NCBI RefSeq assembly: GCF_001640025.1
Contig: NC_031672.1
Location: 5,394,001-5,458,000 of the forward strand
DNA: 64,000 nucleotides
Direction of reading: 5' to 3'
From: Sugiyamaella lignohabitans
Taxonomy: Eukaryota > Ascomycota > Dipodascomycetes > Dipodascales > Trichomonascaceae
The position numbers were made by a program, and so were the translations under genes. The first letter of the stretch is position 1. Every line of letters begins with the position of its first letter. Below, one piece after another: positions 1 through 10,076 of the stretch. The notes below the pieces were generated by a model. It was not told the origin of the DNA. It did no database searches and worked only from the letters and a program-made list of their open reading frames with translations.

Positions 1-428
1 TGGAGTGCTTCGTAAGATGTACACTAGACAGGCCACTAGCGAATATCAGTCTGTTCCTCTACAAACTCTATAAATAGGCTAATTAAATTTGACGACTTTA
101 TGATTCTGGATTGACTCTTCCTAGAGAGATATTGACATATAAAGTTGACTCTTGCGACAAAACTCAGTTTTGTTTTAAATGCTTCCAAGAATAACCCAAC
201 CCAAGGAAATCACTCCAGTTTCCAGGAAAACCAAAATCATTGTAAAGTAATTATCGACCATACCTCCCGGCTTAATTTTGGCCCGCCTCTGTATCTTTCA
301 ATGACTTTCATTGGGTAAGGGTAAATGGTCCTTCGAGCGTGTTTACGGCAGTAAATACAGAACACGCCAAATGGTGTTACTCGACCTCGGATCTGATCTA
401 GTTGGAGCACAAAGCAAACGCAACGAGA
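1..428. other. Upstream region of CWH43, no gene seen
   Basis: The window opens in AT-rich non-coding DNA. No open frame longer than about 60 codons and no tRNA-like fold was seen. It probably holds the CWH43 promoter and perhaps the end of the neighbouring locus beyond the window edge. Confidence 0.5.
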
Positions 429-3400
429 ATGGGTGAAAAATCAGCAAAACCAGGCCAGGCTTTGCTGACTGTAAGTTATATTGATCAGAAAGGACTGCGT
501 GGGCTCGAAATATGATGCTCGTCAATTACCCCTGACTGCTAGCTCAAACGCGGGGTATAGTACTAACCAGGTCTCAAGTTCAGCGGTGTCTGGATCTCAT
601 ATGTTCACTCAACAACAGCTGGATGTAAGTACAGTGTTTCCATTAGGAACGGTTTTTAAAGTGATGCACCTGGTGGCTCGTGTCTCGCGTCGGTCGAACC
701 CGGCGTACTTCTCCCGGCAAGACCACTTATTATCACTCAGGCTAAACCTGGATCCATTTCCTAACGAATATAGTGGCATTTATCGGTGCATTCATAGTAG
801 GCGTACTACTTCATTACCACAAGATTGTTCAGAATGAGCATTATGGGTATCCTGACGAGTGGTTCCCATCTGTCTCAGCTACCATTGGTGATAGATATCC
901 TGAAAGATCTGTTTTCCAGGTATTTATTGCTATGACTTCGGGACCAAGATTTGCCCTGGTTCTACTATCCTTTTTGATGACCGTTTCAAAGGGCGCCATC
1001 ACTCCCTATATTTTGTTGGTTGTTGGAGTTTTACGTACACTCACATGCGGAGGGTGGACTTATGTCACCTCGACTGATGACCACGACTGGCACGACATTT
1101 TTATGATCTCATACCTTATCCTTACATTGCCTTGGACCATTCTTAGAATTCAGTTGACCCCCAAGAATACTCCAGCTCGTACTTATAGAGTTTGGACTGC
1201 TTCTCTCTTTTTCGGAACATTGGTCCCTTTGGTCTACTATTTTATTCAACACAAGGTCCACCGTATTGCTGGGGCTTATACTATATATGCCTTTTTTGAA
1301 TGGTCGCTAATTGTTTTTGACCTTGCTTTTGATTCTATTTCTGCGGTAGACTTTGGCTCACTCGAAATTCAAATTGTGGACACTAAGGGCATAACAAGAC
1401 TGGCTGCTGAAAAAAAGGCTGCCCTGGAACAGACTGCGAGATCTCTGAATGGTGCATCAGGAAAATCGTCAAGAAAGCACCATGGATTTAGCAATTTCGA
1501 GTTTGTAGTTTCTATTTTGAATTGGTTCATCTTCTGGTCAGTTTTCACAGCTTTGCCTCTACTTATTTGGTATTTTCCACTGTGGTACATGGGTATCAGT
1601 GGATATGAAGCGTTCCTGGCCAGCATCATCGCCCCTCTTTTATTGGCGGTTCCCTTTATCAGCGGTTTGTTCAAGTATGTATATCAATTGCCTTTGTTAG
1701 GTACTGTGATAGGTGTCGCTGCTTACTGGGCTACTTCTCCTGTTGCACGTTTGGAATTGGTTGCCTTGGGTGCTGCTTGTGGAACTATTTCTCTAGCTGT
1801 TCAATTCTGGGGTATCAGCGCTAGACCATCTGCTGGTGTTCATAGAGCCACTACTTTTTCTTTGGGATTGATTTTGTCTTCTATTGCTAAGCTTGCTTTC
1901 TACACTAATAATCCTATCTGGCCCATCATGCACGAAGAAAATGGCGGCTGGAACAAGACAGGTGTGGCCATTGGCATTTTTGCCGCTTTATTTGCCACTC
2001 GTCTTCAGTACAGCAGCACCCAACCTAACTCTGTAGCGGGTAAGAATGAAAGTGGTATTGCGACAGCCTTTGGTGTTGGAGGCTTAATGTTTGCCCTGCA
2101 CACACTACTCTCGGACTCTTCAACCCTAACTTTATGGGTCTGGGAGGGTTATCCAGTTCGTGGGCCCCTACCTGTCCCTCACGGCTTCATTACGATAGCT
2201 GCCATGGGCTTTGGTGCTTATTTGGGAGTTAGCAAACGTGCTGTCAGTGGTAACTTTCCAGCTTATATCATTTCCAACATTGGCGCTATTGTATTTTACT
2301 CGTTTTCAGGTTGGGTCGGCTACCTTGGAGGCCTTGTTTTGACAGTATACTTGGTGTCGATCGTACCAGTAATTCTAGAATCGGCTGGCCGTCACCATCC
2401 TGCAAAGACTTTTGGTGTAGGTTTCGTGGTTCTTGTTTTCCTCTATCTTGCCCATGTCTGGATTGTTGCTTATGCATTTGTTCCGGGTGGACCTCTGCTG
2501 AGAGAACGAACTGACATTGTCTTAGCTGCTCAGCAAATCTGTATTGGATTGGGTATCTGGGCAAATAGCAAGATCCGAATCCCGGCCAGTAATGCTCTTG
2601 GCGCGAATAACACAAATGCGATTTCTCTTGCTCGTAAGATTAGATCTCAGGTACTGGTTACTGTCACTCTTCTCACTGCTTTGAGTGGTGCTATTTCATT
2701 TAAGCGATTCCACCGTGATGACCCAAAGCCACATCATCCAGAATCTAAATTGATGACCGCTGGAATTTGGACAATTCACTTTGGCCTTGATAATGATATG
2801 TGGGCATCAGAGGGAAGGATGAGAGATGTCATTGAAGAGCTTGAAATCGATGTCATTGGATTTCTCGAATCTGATACCCAACGTGCCATTATGGGCTTCC
2901 GTGACTTGACACAGCAAATTGCTGAGGAATTGGGTTACTATGCTGATTTTGGTCCTGGCCCCAACAAACACACTTGGGGTTGCGCCCTGTTGTCCAAGTT
3001 CCCTATTCTCAATTCTACGCATCACTTGCTACCTTCACCCGTGGGTGAGCTGGCTCCAGCCATTCATGCAACTCTGGATGTATATGGAGAGCCAATCGAT
3101 GTTGTAGTATTCCACAGTGGACAAGAGGAAGACGTAGAAGACCGTCGTCTCCAGTCATTGGGTGTTGCAGATATCATGGGTGGCAGTAGTAATCCTACTG
3201 TGCTACTTAGTTATCTCGTTACCAAGCCATTGCAAGGGAACTACAATACCTACGTCAGTGATAAGTCGGGTATGCATGACATTGATCCCTCTGATTGGGA
3301 CAGATGGTGCGAATACATCTTGTACAAGGACCTTAAGCGCTCTTCTTACGCTCGGGTTAGTAGATCTACAATCACTGATACTGAGATACAAGTAGGAAAA

Positions 3401-3550
3401 TTCCTTATTGGCCAACCTCCCAACTATTCCAATGAGCGCGTCGACGAATCCCAGGTCCCTGAAGATCTTCGTTTCCCTGCTCTCTTCCGAGGTGAGGGTG
3501 TCCGGGGCCACAGATACCATGTCTTTGATGAGCCACGTTATTTCTTGTAG
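429..3550 (+). CDS. CWH43: Cwh43-like GPI-anchor lipid remodelling protein
   Basis: Homologue of yeast Cwh43, an ER membrane protein that places ceramide on GPI anchors. I read three exons, 429-470, 579-624 and 774-3550, giving 954 residues, very close to the roughly 950 of the yeast protein. The open frame from 773 has no ATG at its 5' end and is closed upstream by a stop at 743. Two introns repair this: 471-578 (GTAAGT, TACTAAC at 561) and 625-773 (GTAAGT, CTAAC at 761). The joined N-terminus reads GVWISYVHSTTAGLAFIGAF, running into the Frag1/DRAM/Sfk1-type membrane region. Many membrane segments follow to about residue 670. The last 250 or so residues form an endonuclease/exonuclease/phosphatase-fold domain that includes IDVIGFLESD. 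Exon 1 is the least certain part; exons 2 and 3 are well supported. Confidence 0.92.
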
Positions 3551-4966
3551 AATACTATAAAAGAATAGATTTATTTGACTATCTGTCTTGCGACAATTAA
3601 TAGTGACTTGCATAGAGCTTGGTTGGTATTCATTTCCGACAATGTGGCTTCACTCCGCCTGCAGGCGGATAGAAGTGAAGTATTAAGAGAACTACAGCTT
3701 TTAAAAGGTAATCCCGATAATGCCCTAAATTTCGTAAGATTTCCCATAGCAACTATTTCTACCCCCACAGAGCCTTTCCTCCCGTCATTCACACTTCAGT
3801 AGGCCGCCTGCACCCAGCTATTTCTGGCAATATTTTCAATCCAGGGGGATAAAGCACAATGACATTTCCGCACCTCAAAATGCTAGCAGTAATTAAAAAT
3901 CGAAATTTTTTGGAGCATTGGAATTCAAGATCAAAGTTGAAAAAAAAAACCCTCGCTGAGAATTTCCTTATAATACTGGAGCTAAAAAAATCGGCCAATA
4001 TTCGGCACATCTCACAAAGTGAGTCAATCGCCAATTGATGTGAGTTTATTATGTTATCACCTGCAAGGCCCCAGCTGCCAACACGCGCCGACTACCCACG
4101 ACCAGAAAGGCTAAATACAAATTATTCCAGCCTCATCGCTCCCTCGCCTCCTCGCCTCCTCGCTAATCAACTTGTTAATATGTCGGGTAGTTCCATCATA
4201 TTCTAAAAAAAGCCCGGACAACCACTTTCTGACCGTAACAGAGTTAATTAGTAGGGTGGCTGTAGGTTTGTAAAGTTTCATCTGAATGTTCCATGTGAAA
4301 CATGGCTTGACATTAGTGCAATTGCTTCTTTAGTAGAATATTTGATGCAAACATATTTTATATATATCTTGCGTTTCTCCCAATTTAATATGTACTAATC
4401 TGTCCAATAAATATAAAGGCCCTAGTATTTCTTGGGTAAGTGCAATTATTTAGTCTTTTTCTCTCGCATTATCCCCTGTGCCCAACAACCTATCCAGTTG
4501 CAGGCGGACTAGCATCAGGCTGTACCTCGTCCCGCACGATAGTGTAGTCGCACCATTCGGCTTGCTTCACTTTGAATTTTTCTCCTTTCCTCTCCCCACA
4601 CGATACTTCTATTTTGTGCTCCTAGAAGCCTGAAGCCCCAAAATCCTTGTCAAATAGATTTGGGCATAAGATTTAGATCCAATCAGCTTGAGGGTTTGGG
4701 GTCGAAAAGAAGATTCATTCCCGTTGTTGAAGTAGTTTTTATCTTTTTTGCACCCACTGTTGAGTTGACCCATCACATTCTGCATTTATTGACCAGCTTT
4801 TGAAGCTTTGGTTAACGTTTACTTAGTGGGCTTTATAGCCCTTGTAAAGGTTGTGAGCTAAGGTACAAGGGTTGGCTCTGTACTTGCCTTGTTGTTGATT
4901 CCCAGATAGGTACTCTGTTCTGATATTTTGGTTTTTGTATTCTTTTTGTTTTTATTCGAGCCCGTC
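3551..4966. other. 1.4 kb intergenic region with palindromic CCGCC motif
   Basis: There is no convincing gene between CWH43 and the carboxypeptidase-like gene, which face the same way. It contains a perfect 14-bp palindrome at 3655-3668, further half-sites at 3804-3812 and 4499-4507, and a short CTCGCCTC direct repeat at 4143-4163. Frames here are all below about 85 codons and resemble nothing known to me. Confidence 0.5.
3655..3668. promoter_or_regulatory. Perfect palindrome CCGCCTGCAGGCGG
   Basis: A 14-bp perfect palindrome, flanked by CTTCACT on the left and AGTGAAG on the right, which extends the symmetry with a 4-nt asymmetry. The half-site TGCAGGCGG recurs at 4499-4507 and its complement at 3804-3812. 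Symmetric CGG half-sites are typical of Zn2Cys6 fungal transcription factors; binding is inferred only. Confidence 0.3.
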
Positions 4967-6790
4967 ATGAGACACTCCTATCTCATTATATTCCAACTAT
5001 TCACTCTTTTCAACTTGTCTTTGGCAATTCCTTCAATCTTTAATTTACAAAACTATTTCCAGAAACAACAATATGAACCACATCCACATGGTTATACCCA
5101 GGGCTACTTGAGTAGCGATCCCACGACAACATCTCCCGTTGGCGGTCCCGCAGCGACCGGCTTAATGGAATTGCCATCTTCTTCTCCTTCATTTTCTTCT
5201 CGCGCGAATAGGAATCGACATGCTCCGTATAACGTTGAAGCCGTGAATTCTGACTCTTTCGCTGCACAAAAGGCCGATGAAGCAGCAGACGATAGAAAAG
5301 TCCATAACACTCAAAATAGTTGGATGCATCGTTTGATCAATGGAATTCAGTCTCCGCTTGGTCAATCTCAGAAGGATGATGTGGAATTTGTTGAAGAACC
5401 TTTGTCTATGGTTGATATTTCACAGTATGAAGACGAGGTTGTTTTACGTTTTAATTGGTCAAGTACTCGTGACCATAGATCTTTCCGATATGCTACTGAG
5501 ACCCTCGTATTAGACGTATGGGCTATGGGTAAGGACTATGGTGATGTTCGTATAGCGAGGTCTCGTGTCCGTGACTTGTTGAAGCTTTTGCCGAAGCAAA
5601 TGAGGGGAAGAAAGACTGAGCTTATCTCTGACCTCCAGATGTCTGTTTTTGCGAATTATCCTTTGGGAAAATCAGGTACTGGTATGGCGAAAAAGGTACA
5701 CAAAGGCGGTTTGCAATCAACAAACGGTGCTGTTAATGGGGATTGGAGTGATGATGAGGTATTTTTCAGCGACTATCGCAATTTAGAAAACATCAATCTT
5801 TGGCTGGATTCTCTAGCCTCGCGAGATCCTAGAAATTCAGAACTTATAGCTATTGAGTCCATCGGAAAGTCACATCAAGGACGTGACGTTAATGTTGTTC
5901 ATATCCGAAAAGCTATGATTGAGCCTAAACCTGTCATTGTTATTGTATCTGGCGTACAAGGTCGTGAATGGTCGTCGATTATGACAGGCTTATATTCAAT
6001 TTCCCAAATCCTGAATAATCATCATAATCATCATAATCATAATGATATTTCAAAGTCGATTTTGGATCAGTTTGACTTTTTATTTGTGCCGATTCTGAAT
6101 CCCGATGGCTATGTGTATACTTGGGAATATGATAGACTATGGCGTAAAAACAGACAACCTACTGGTATGTCTATTTGCTCTGGTATTGATATTGACCATT
6201 CATTTGCTTATAATTGGCAACAAACAACGGAGTGCACTCCGTGTAGTGAAACATACGGAGGTACCAGACCACATGAAGCCCTTGAGGCCCTTCATCTATC
6301 GAATTATCTGAATGCTACTGCTAAAAGATTTGATGGGTATTTACAATTTGGATCTTATTCGCAAACTGTTCTATTTCCTCGTGGACGCAGTGTTGATGAA
6401 TACGAAGAGTCAAAGGAGTTTGCTGAAGATCTTGTTTCTGCAGCTGCTCTCGCCATGACTACGACAGTCTCCAGCCAGCCTCCAGTGCCATCGGTAAGTT
6501 CCGATGGATCTCACTTAACCTCATCTCTCACTCAAATGCAGACTACTGACTCACCGACCAGTCGGAGTCAAAAATTCAACATTGGAGATCTAACAATTCA
6601 CCGCAACGGTGCACGAGGCGGCAGTAATGTCGACCTAATGAGATCCAGAGGCATATACGCTCTTGAGATCACTGTCCCGAGTCACGATGACTCTGGTTTC
6701 CTGTTACCTAAAAAGCATATTTTAAGTGCGTCTCAAGAGATGTACGCGGTCGTTAAAAGTTATTGTGATTTGATTTCAGTAGGGTTATAA
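4967..6790 (+). CDS. ECM14: ECM14-type M14 pseudo-carboxypeptidase, secreted
   Basis: M14 carboxypeptidase fold of 607 residues from the ATG at 4967, chosen because it opens a clear signal peptide (MRHSYLIIFQLFTLFNLSLA). A propeptide-like region lies at about 130-240 and the M14 domain at about 270-600. Fold markers remain: NPDGY at 378-382, RLWRKNR and a terminal GFLLP. Catalytic residues are lost. The first zinc motif is GVQGREW, with Gln331 where peptidases have His (Glu334 is kept). The distal ligand region is FGSYSQ, with Gly462 in place of His. The substrate-binding Asn-Arg pair is also replaced. Yeast Ecm14 is known as a cell-wall-linked protein of this family; which catalytic residues other family members keep was not checked here. 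A His/Asn-rich loop sits at 6016-6047. An in-frame intron-like stretch at 6494-6541 is treated as coding. Family is certain; the orthology to ECM14 is likely. Confidence 0.8.
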   Translation: MRHSYLIIFQLFTLFNLSLAIPSIFNLQNYFQKQQYEPHPHGYTQGYLSSDPTTTSPVGGPAATGLMELPSSSPSFSSRANRNRHAPYNVEAVNSDSFAAQKADEAADDRKVHNTQNSWMHRLINGIQSPLGQSQKDDVEFVEEPLSMVDISQYEDEVVLRFNWSSTRDHRSFRYATETLVLDVWAMGKDYGDVRIARSRVRDLLKLLPKQMRGRKTELISDLQMSVFANYPLGKSGTGMAKKVHKGGLQSTNGAVNGDWSDDEVFFSDYRNLENINLWLDSLASRDPRNSELIAIESIGKSHQGRDVNVVHIRKAMIEPKPVIVIVSGVQGREWSSIMTGLYSISQILNNHHNHHNHNDISKSILDQFDFLFVPILNPDGYVYTWEYDRLWRKNRQPTGMSICSGIDIDHSFAYNWQQTTECTPCSETYGGTRPHEALEALHLSNYLNATAKRFDGYLQFGSYSQTVLFPRGRSVDEYEESKEFAEDLVSAAALAMTTTVSSQPPVPSVSSDGSHLTSSLTQMQTTDSPTSRSQKFNIGDLTIHRNGARGGSNVDLMRSRGIYALEITVPSHDDSGFLLPKKHILSASQEMYAVVKSYCDLISVGL

Positions 6791-7301
6791 CCATGTAGAC
6801 TTTATTTGTATGGAATAAATACTCCCATTAACAGTGTGATAGTGCTAACGTGTTTCGCATGATCTCTGTACGCAGTATCAGACTACTAGACTGATAGCGA
6901 TAGAAAATCTGATCATTAAGAAACATGAACCACATTCATATGTCACGCCCGAGTCAGGGATGCCATTGTCTAGACCCTAATTCCGTTACTCGGGTTCTAA
7001 CCGGGAGATCTATTCCGCGGCTATGCACCTTTTATCCGTTTTCCACACATAAATTGTAATGCAGGTCAACTGTTTAATGCGGCTCAGGATTACTAGCCTG
7101 TATCGATATTCATCGTATGGCCGGGGCTGGGCATCTTTGTGTATATATAAAACCAGTGAGTCCAACCCCTTTTTATCTTTCATTTTATTCATCTCACTAA
7201 ATAAATCGAAGCAGCCATTAAGATATATGGTTGGATCCAGTTACAATATTTATTTGATTACTTGATCTACAACACATTTTTCTGAAATCAAACCGTATGC
7301 C
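6791..7301. other. Intergenic region, HPP gene promoter
   Basis: No gene was found. A strong TATA-like run, TATATATAAAA, lies at 7142-7152, about 150 bp before the HPP gene start. The GC-richer patch at 6945-7020 was examined for a tRNA fold and does not form one. Confidence 0.45.
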
Positions 7302-8009
7302 ATGTATACGTTGGACCACTTCACAAATCCTCATGTTCCCAGATCTCAACTTCACAAGATAGAACCAATGGTGAGCAGGTTCTTCGGGCACCGTCCACCT
7401 CGCTCTCCAGAGGCCGCTGCTCCGTCGGCCCCACATGAGATTCTAGTACATTTGTCAGTACTGATAAGCACATTTACTGGACTCGTGGTTATAATGGCTG
7501 TCAGCAAATATGGAGGTGCCTTCGTGAGCCATCATGTACCGGAGATTGTTCCTAGTTGGGGTGCATCGGCTATTTTATGTTATAATGTCATGAATGCACC
7601 ACTTGCTCAGCCTAAAAATGTTCTTCTGGGCACATTCATTTCATCGTTAATAGGGGTTTGCTTAATGAAGCTTTGGATGACCAACCCCAACAATGAAGAT
7701 ACGTTATGGCTGGCTGGAGCTCTGTCGACTGCTGTAAGTTCTGTCGTCATGACTTTAACGAACACTCTTCATCCTCCTGCAGGCGCTGCTGCATTACTTC
7801 CTTCTGTCGATGATAGCATCCGAAGTCTCGGTTGGTTTTACCTCCCAGTTCAGATTGTATCTGCTGTTTTAATGCTTGGTGTAGCATGTCTCTTAAACAA
7901 CATAGTTCTCCAGTACCCTGTATATTGGTGGACCCCGCATTCTAGACCCCTGCAACCCCCAAAAAATGACCCTGAGCCGACGAAGGTTGAATCAAGTTCA
8001 ATGGTCTAA
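7302..8009 (+). CDS. HPP family integral membrane protein
   Basis: A 235-residue membrane protein of the HPP family, named for the His-Pro-Pro motif, seen here as NTLHPPAGAAALL. About four hydrophobic segments lie between residues 45 and 205. Family landmarks are present: SWGASAILCYNVMNAPLAQP, the LIGVCLMKL helix, and a terminal LLNNIVLQYPVYWW. Plant and cyanobacterial members have been linked to nitrite transport into plastids or cells; the job of fungal members is not settled, so no substrate is assigned. The start at 7302 leaves a short cytosolic N-terminus; an ATG at 7368 is also possible. A GTAAGT inside the gene is not a splice site because removing the candidate intron would delete the HPP motif and shift the frame. 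Confidence 0.85.
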   Translation: MYTLDHFTNPHVPRSQLHKIEPMVSRFFGHRPPRSPEAAAPSAPHEILVHLSVLISTFTGLVVIMAVSKYGGAFVSHHVPEIVPSWGASAILCYNVMNAPLAQPKNVLLGTFISSLIGVCLMKLWMTNPNNEDTLWLAGALSTAVSSVVMTLTNTLHPPAGAAALLPSVDDSIRSLGWFYLPVQIVSAVLMLGVACLLNNIVLQYPVYWWTPHSRPLQPPKNDPEPTKVESSSMV

Positions 8010-8217
8010 CCCTTTAATATGCATCACTTCCATATAATATTACTTAATAATACAATTTTTTTCTTCTATTATTTTCAAAAAAGTATAACATACTCTTTCT
8101 AGCAACCCATCTCATCCAGACAACCATGATCTACAGGGTTCTGCAGTAGCAATACGGCTTCGTAAGATTCTATGCACTGATTTATCGGATAATGTGTAGA
8201 TTACTCTTAGCCTAATA

Positions 8218-9936
8218 ATGATGGCTGTAAGTACCATTAAGCTACAAACAATTGACATATGACTAACAATCCAGAAATTAGATGATGATGATGATGAGTT
8301 GCGAATGCACTTACCTAGAGGTTTTGGCAAACAATTGGAGAAGGGCGATTGTGAAGCTAGGTATGCCAAGGCCCAACGTCCAGAATACTCTGAAAAGCTA
8401 AGGCAAGGCACCGGCAAACACGTTGAAAGAGGGGACGATAGTAGTAACGAGGAAACAGATGATAGTGACGATGATACGGATTACTTACCAATTTCCCATC
8501 AACTGGTTTTTAGGGGCCACGATAAAAAAGTATCGTCAGTGTCTGTAGACTCTGGTGGAAACCGTTTTGTTACTAGTTCTTATGACGAAACAGTGAAATT
8601 TTGGGATTTTTCTGGAATGGACTCGTTAGCCTTGAACGCCTTCCGAAGTGTAGAGCCCAAAGAGTATCATCAGGTTCACAAGGTGATGCATTCGACTTCA
8701 GGTAATGTTGTCCTTGCAGTTCCTCGTTTTTCGCGTTCAAAATTGTATTCGAGAGACGGACAAGAGCTTGGGGAATATAAGGGAGGTGATATGTATCTTG
8801 TAGATATGAAAAATACGAAGGGTCATGTTGCAGAAATCACAAGTGCAGAGTGGAATCCAGTGAATGGTGATGAGGAGTTTGTCACTGGCGGGCACGATTC
8901 AACAATAAGGATTTGGGATGCATCAAGATTCCAATCCCAAAAATCGGTCATTGTAGTTCGTGATGATAAAGGTGCTTCCAAGTCTCGAGTTAGCTGTGTC
9001 TGTTGGGCAAGTGATGGAACGTCTGTTATAGGAGGTACTCTAGAAGGTGGTCTAAAAATGTGGGACCCTCGTGGATCTCTTATAAGACCGTCACACTCCA
9101 TATCAGAAGCTCATGTTGCTGATAAACATGCCGATATTAGTGTGGGAATAAGTGGACTAATATCGAGTGTGGATGGCAATACCATAATATCACGGGGAGG
9201 CGAAGGAGCTGAAGATCAAGGATCTATCAAGATCTGGGATAAGCGTCGTTTTAAGACTCCAGTGATGCAAAGATTAGGTCTTTCAAATGCGTCTGAAGAA
9301 ACGAATATAGCATTTTCTCCGGATGAGCGATATATTGTTACTGGTACCACTACATCACTGGAAATCTTAGACCGTTCCGATTTAGCATCTATCTCCTCCC
9401 TGACATTGTCAACACAGCCTTGTCAAGTGACATCAGTGCTGTGGCATCCCAAGCTCAACCAAATATTCGCAGGAACGAGCAATTCAGAACTATACCTTTT
9501 ATTTTCAAGAGATCGTTCTAGTAAAGGGGCCCTAAGTGTCATTGAAAGAGCACCTAGGGTCCGTCATATTGATGACAATTCTTCTGTTACGACGAATGTA
9601 GATATTCTTGGTATTAATGACGAAGCAATGGAGTATATGCAGCAGAGGAAGACTAAGCGCAAACAAGATGCTGAATTATTCAAGCCAAACGCAGGTGAGA
9701 GCAGTATCTGGGGTACTCCTGATAAAGAACATGTGGAAAACAATGTTCGTTTGGGAAATACAGGAGCTGAAGATCCAAGAGAAGCCCTGCTTAAACTCGC
9801 ACCACAAGCTGAAAGCGATGAGCGGTTCAAAAACATGCCAAAAGAACCAAAAATATTCTCTGCTCTCTCAGATGAAGATGAGGAGGATCAGAAACAGCTC
9901 AGTGAGCGTCGTAAAAAATTTAAATTAGGTAAATAA
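8218..9936 (+). CDS. WDR70-like WD-repeat protein
   Basis: WD40-repeat protein of 556 residues related to human WDR70 and its fission-yeast counterpart, which act in DNA-break resection and H2B ubiquitination. The coding sequence is 8218-8226 joined to 8275-9936. The main frame has no ATG near its conserved beginning; an intron at 8227-8274 (GTAAGT, GACTAAC, CCAG) supplies the start, giving MMAKLDDDDDELRMHLPRGF. WD units include FVTSSYDETVKFWDFSG, FVTGGHDSTIRIWD and LEGGLKMWDPRG, and cover about residues 80-430. The family's acidic patch and LP-x-GFGK element precede the first repeat, and a charged tail follows. The gene ends 140 bp from the convergent RAX2 gene. Confidence 0.85.
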
Positions 9937-10076
9937 TAGACTCAAATGTGGCGGTAAATGTAATTAAATCAACTTAATATATGCAAGACCAAACAAAAGG
10001 ATAAAACAAAATAGCAAAAGATGATGCTAAGGAGAGAGAAAAGCTGCCACTCTAAATATACAGATAATACGAAGAT

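Noticed and set aside
7734..7782. GTAAGT...GCAG inside the HPP gene as an intron
   Set aside because: It is 49 nt, would shift the frame and delete the HPPAG signature, and its branch-like TTAAC is too far from the AG.
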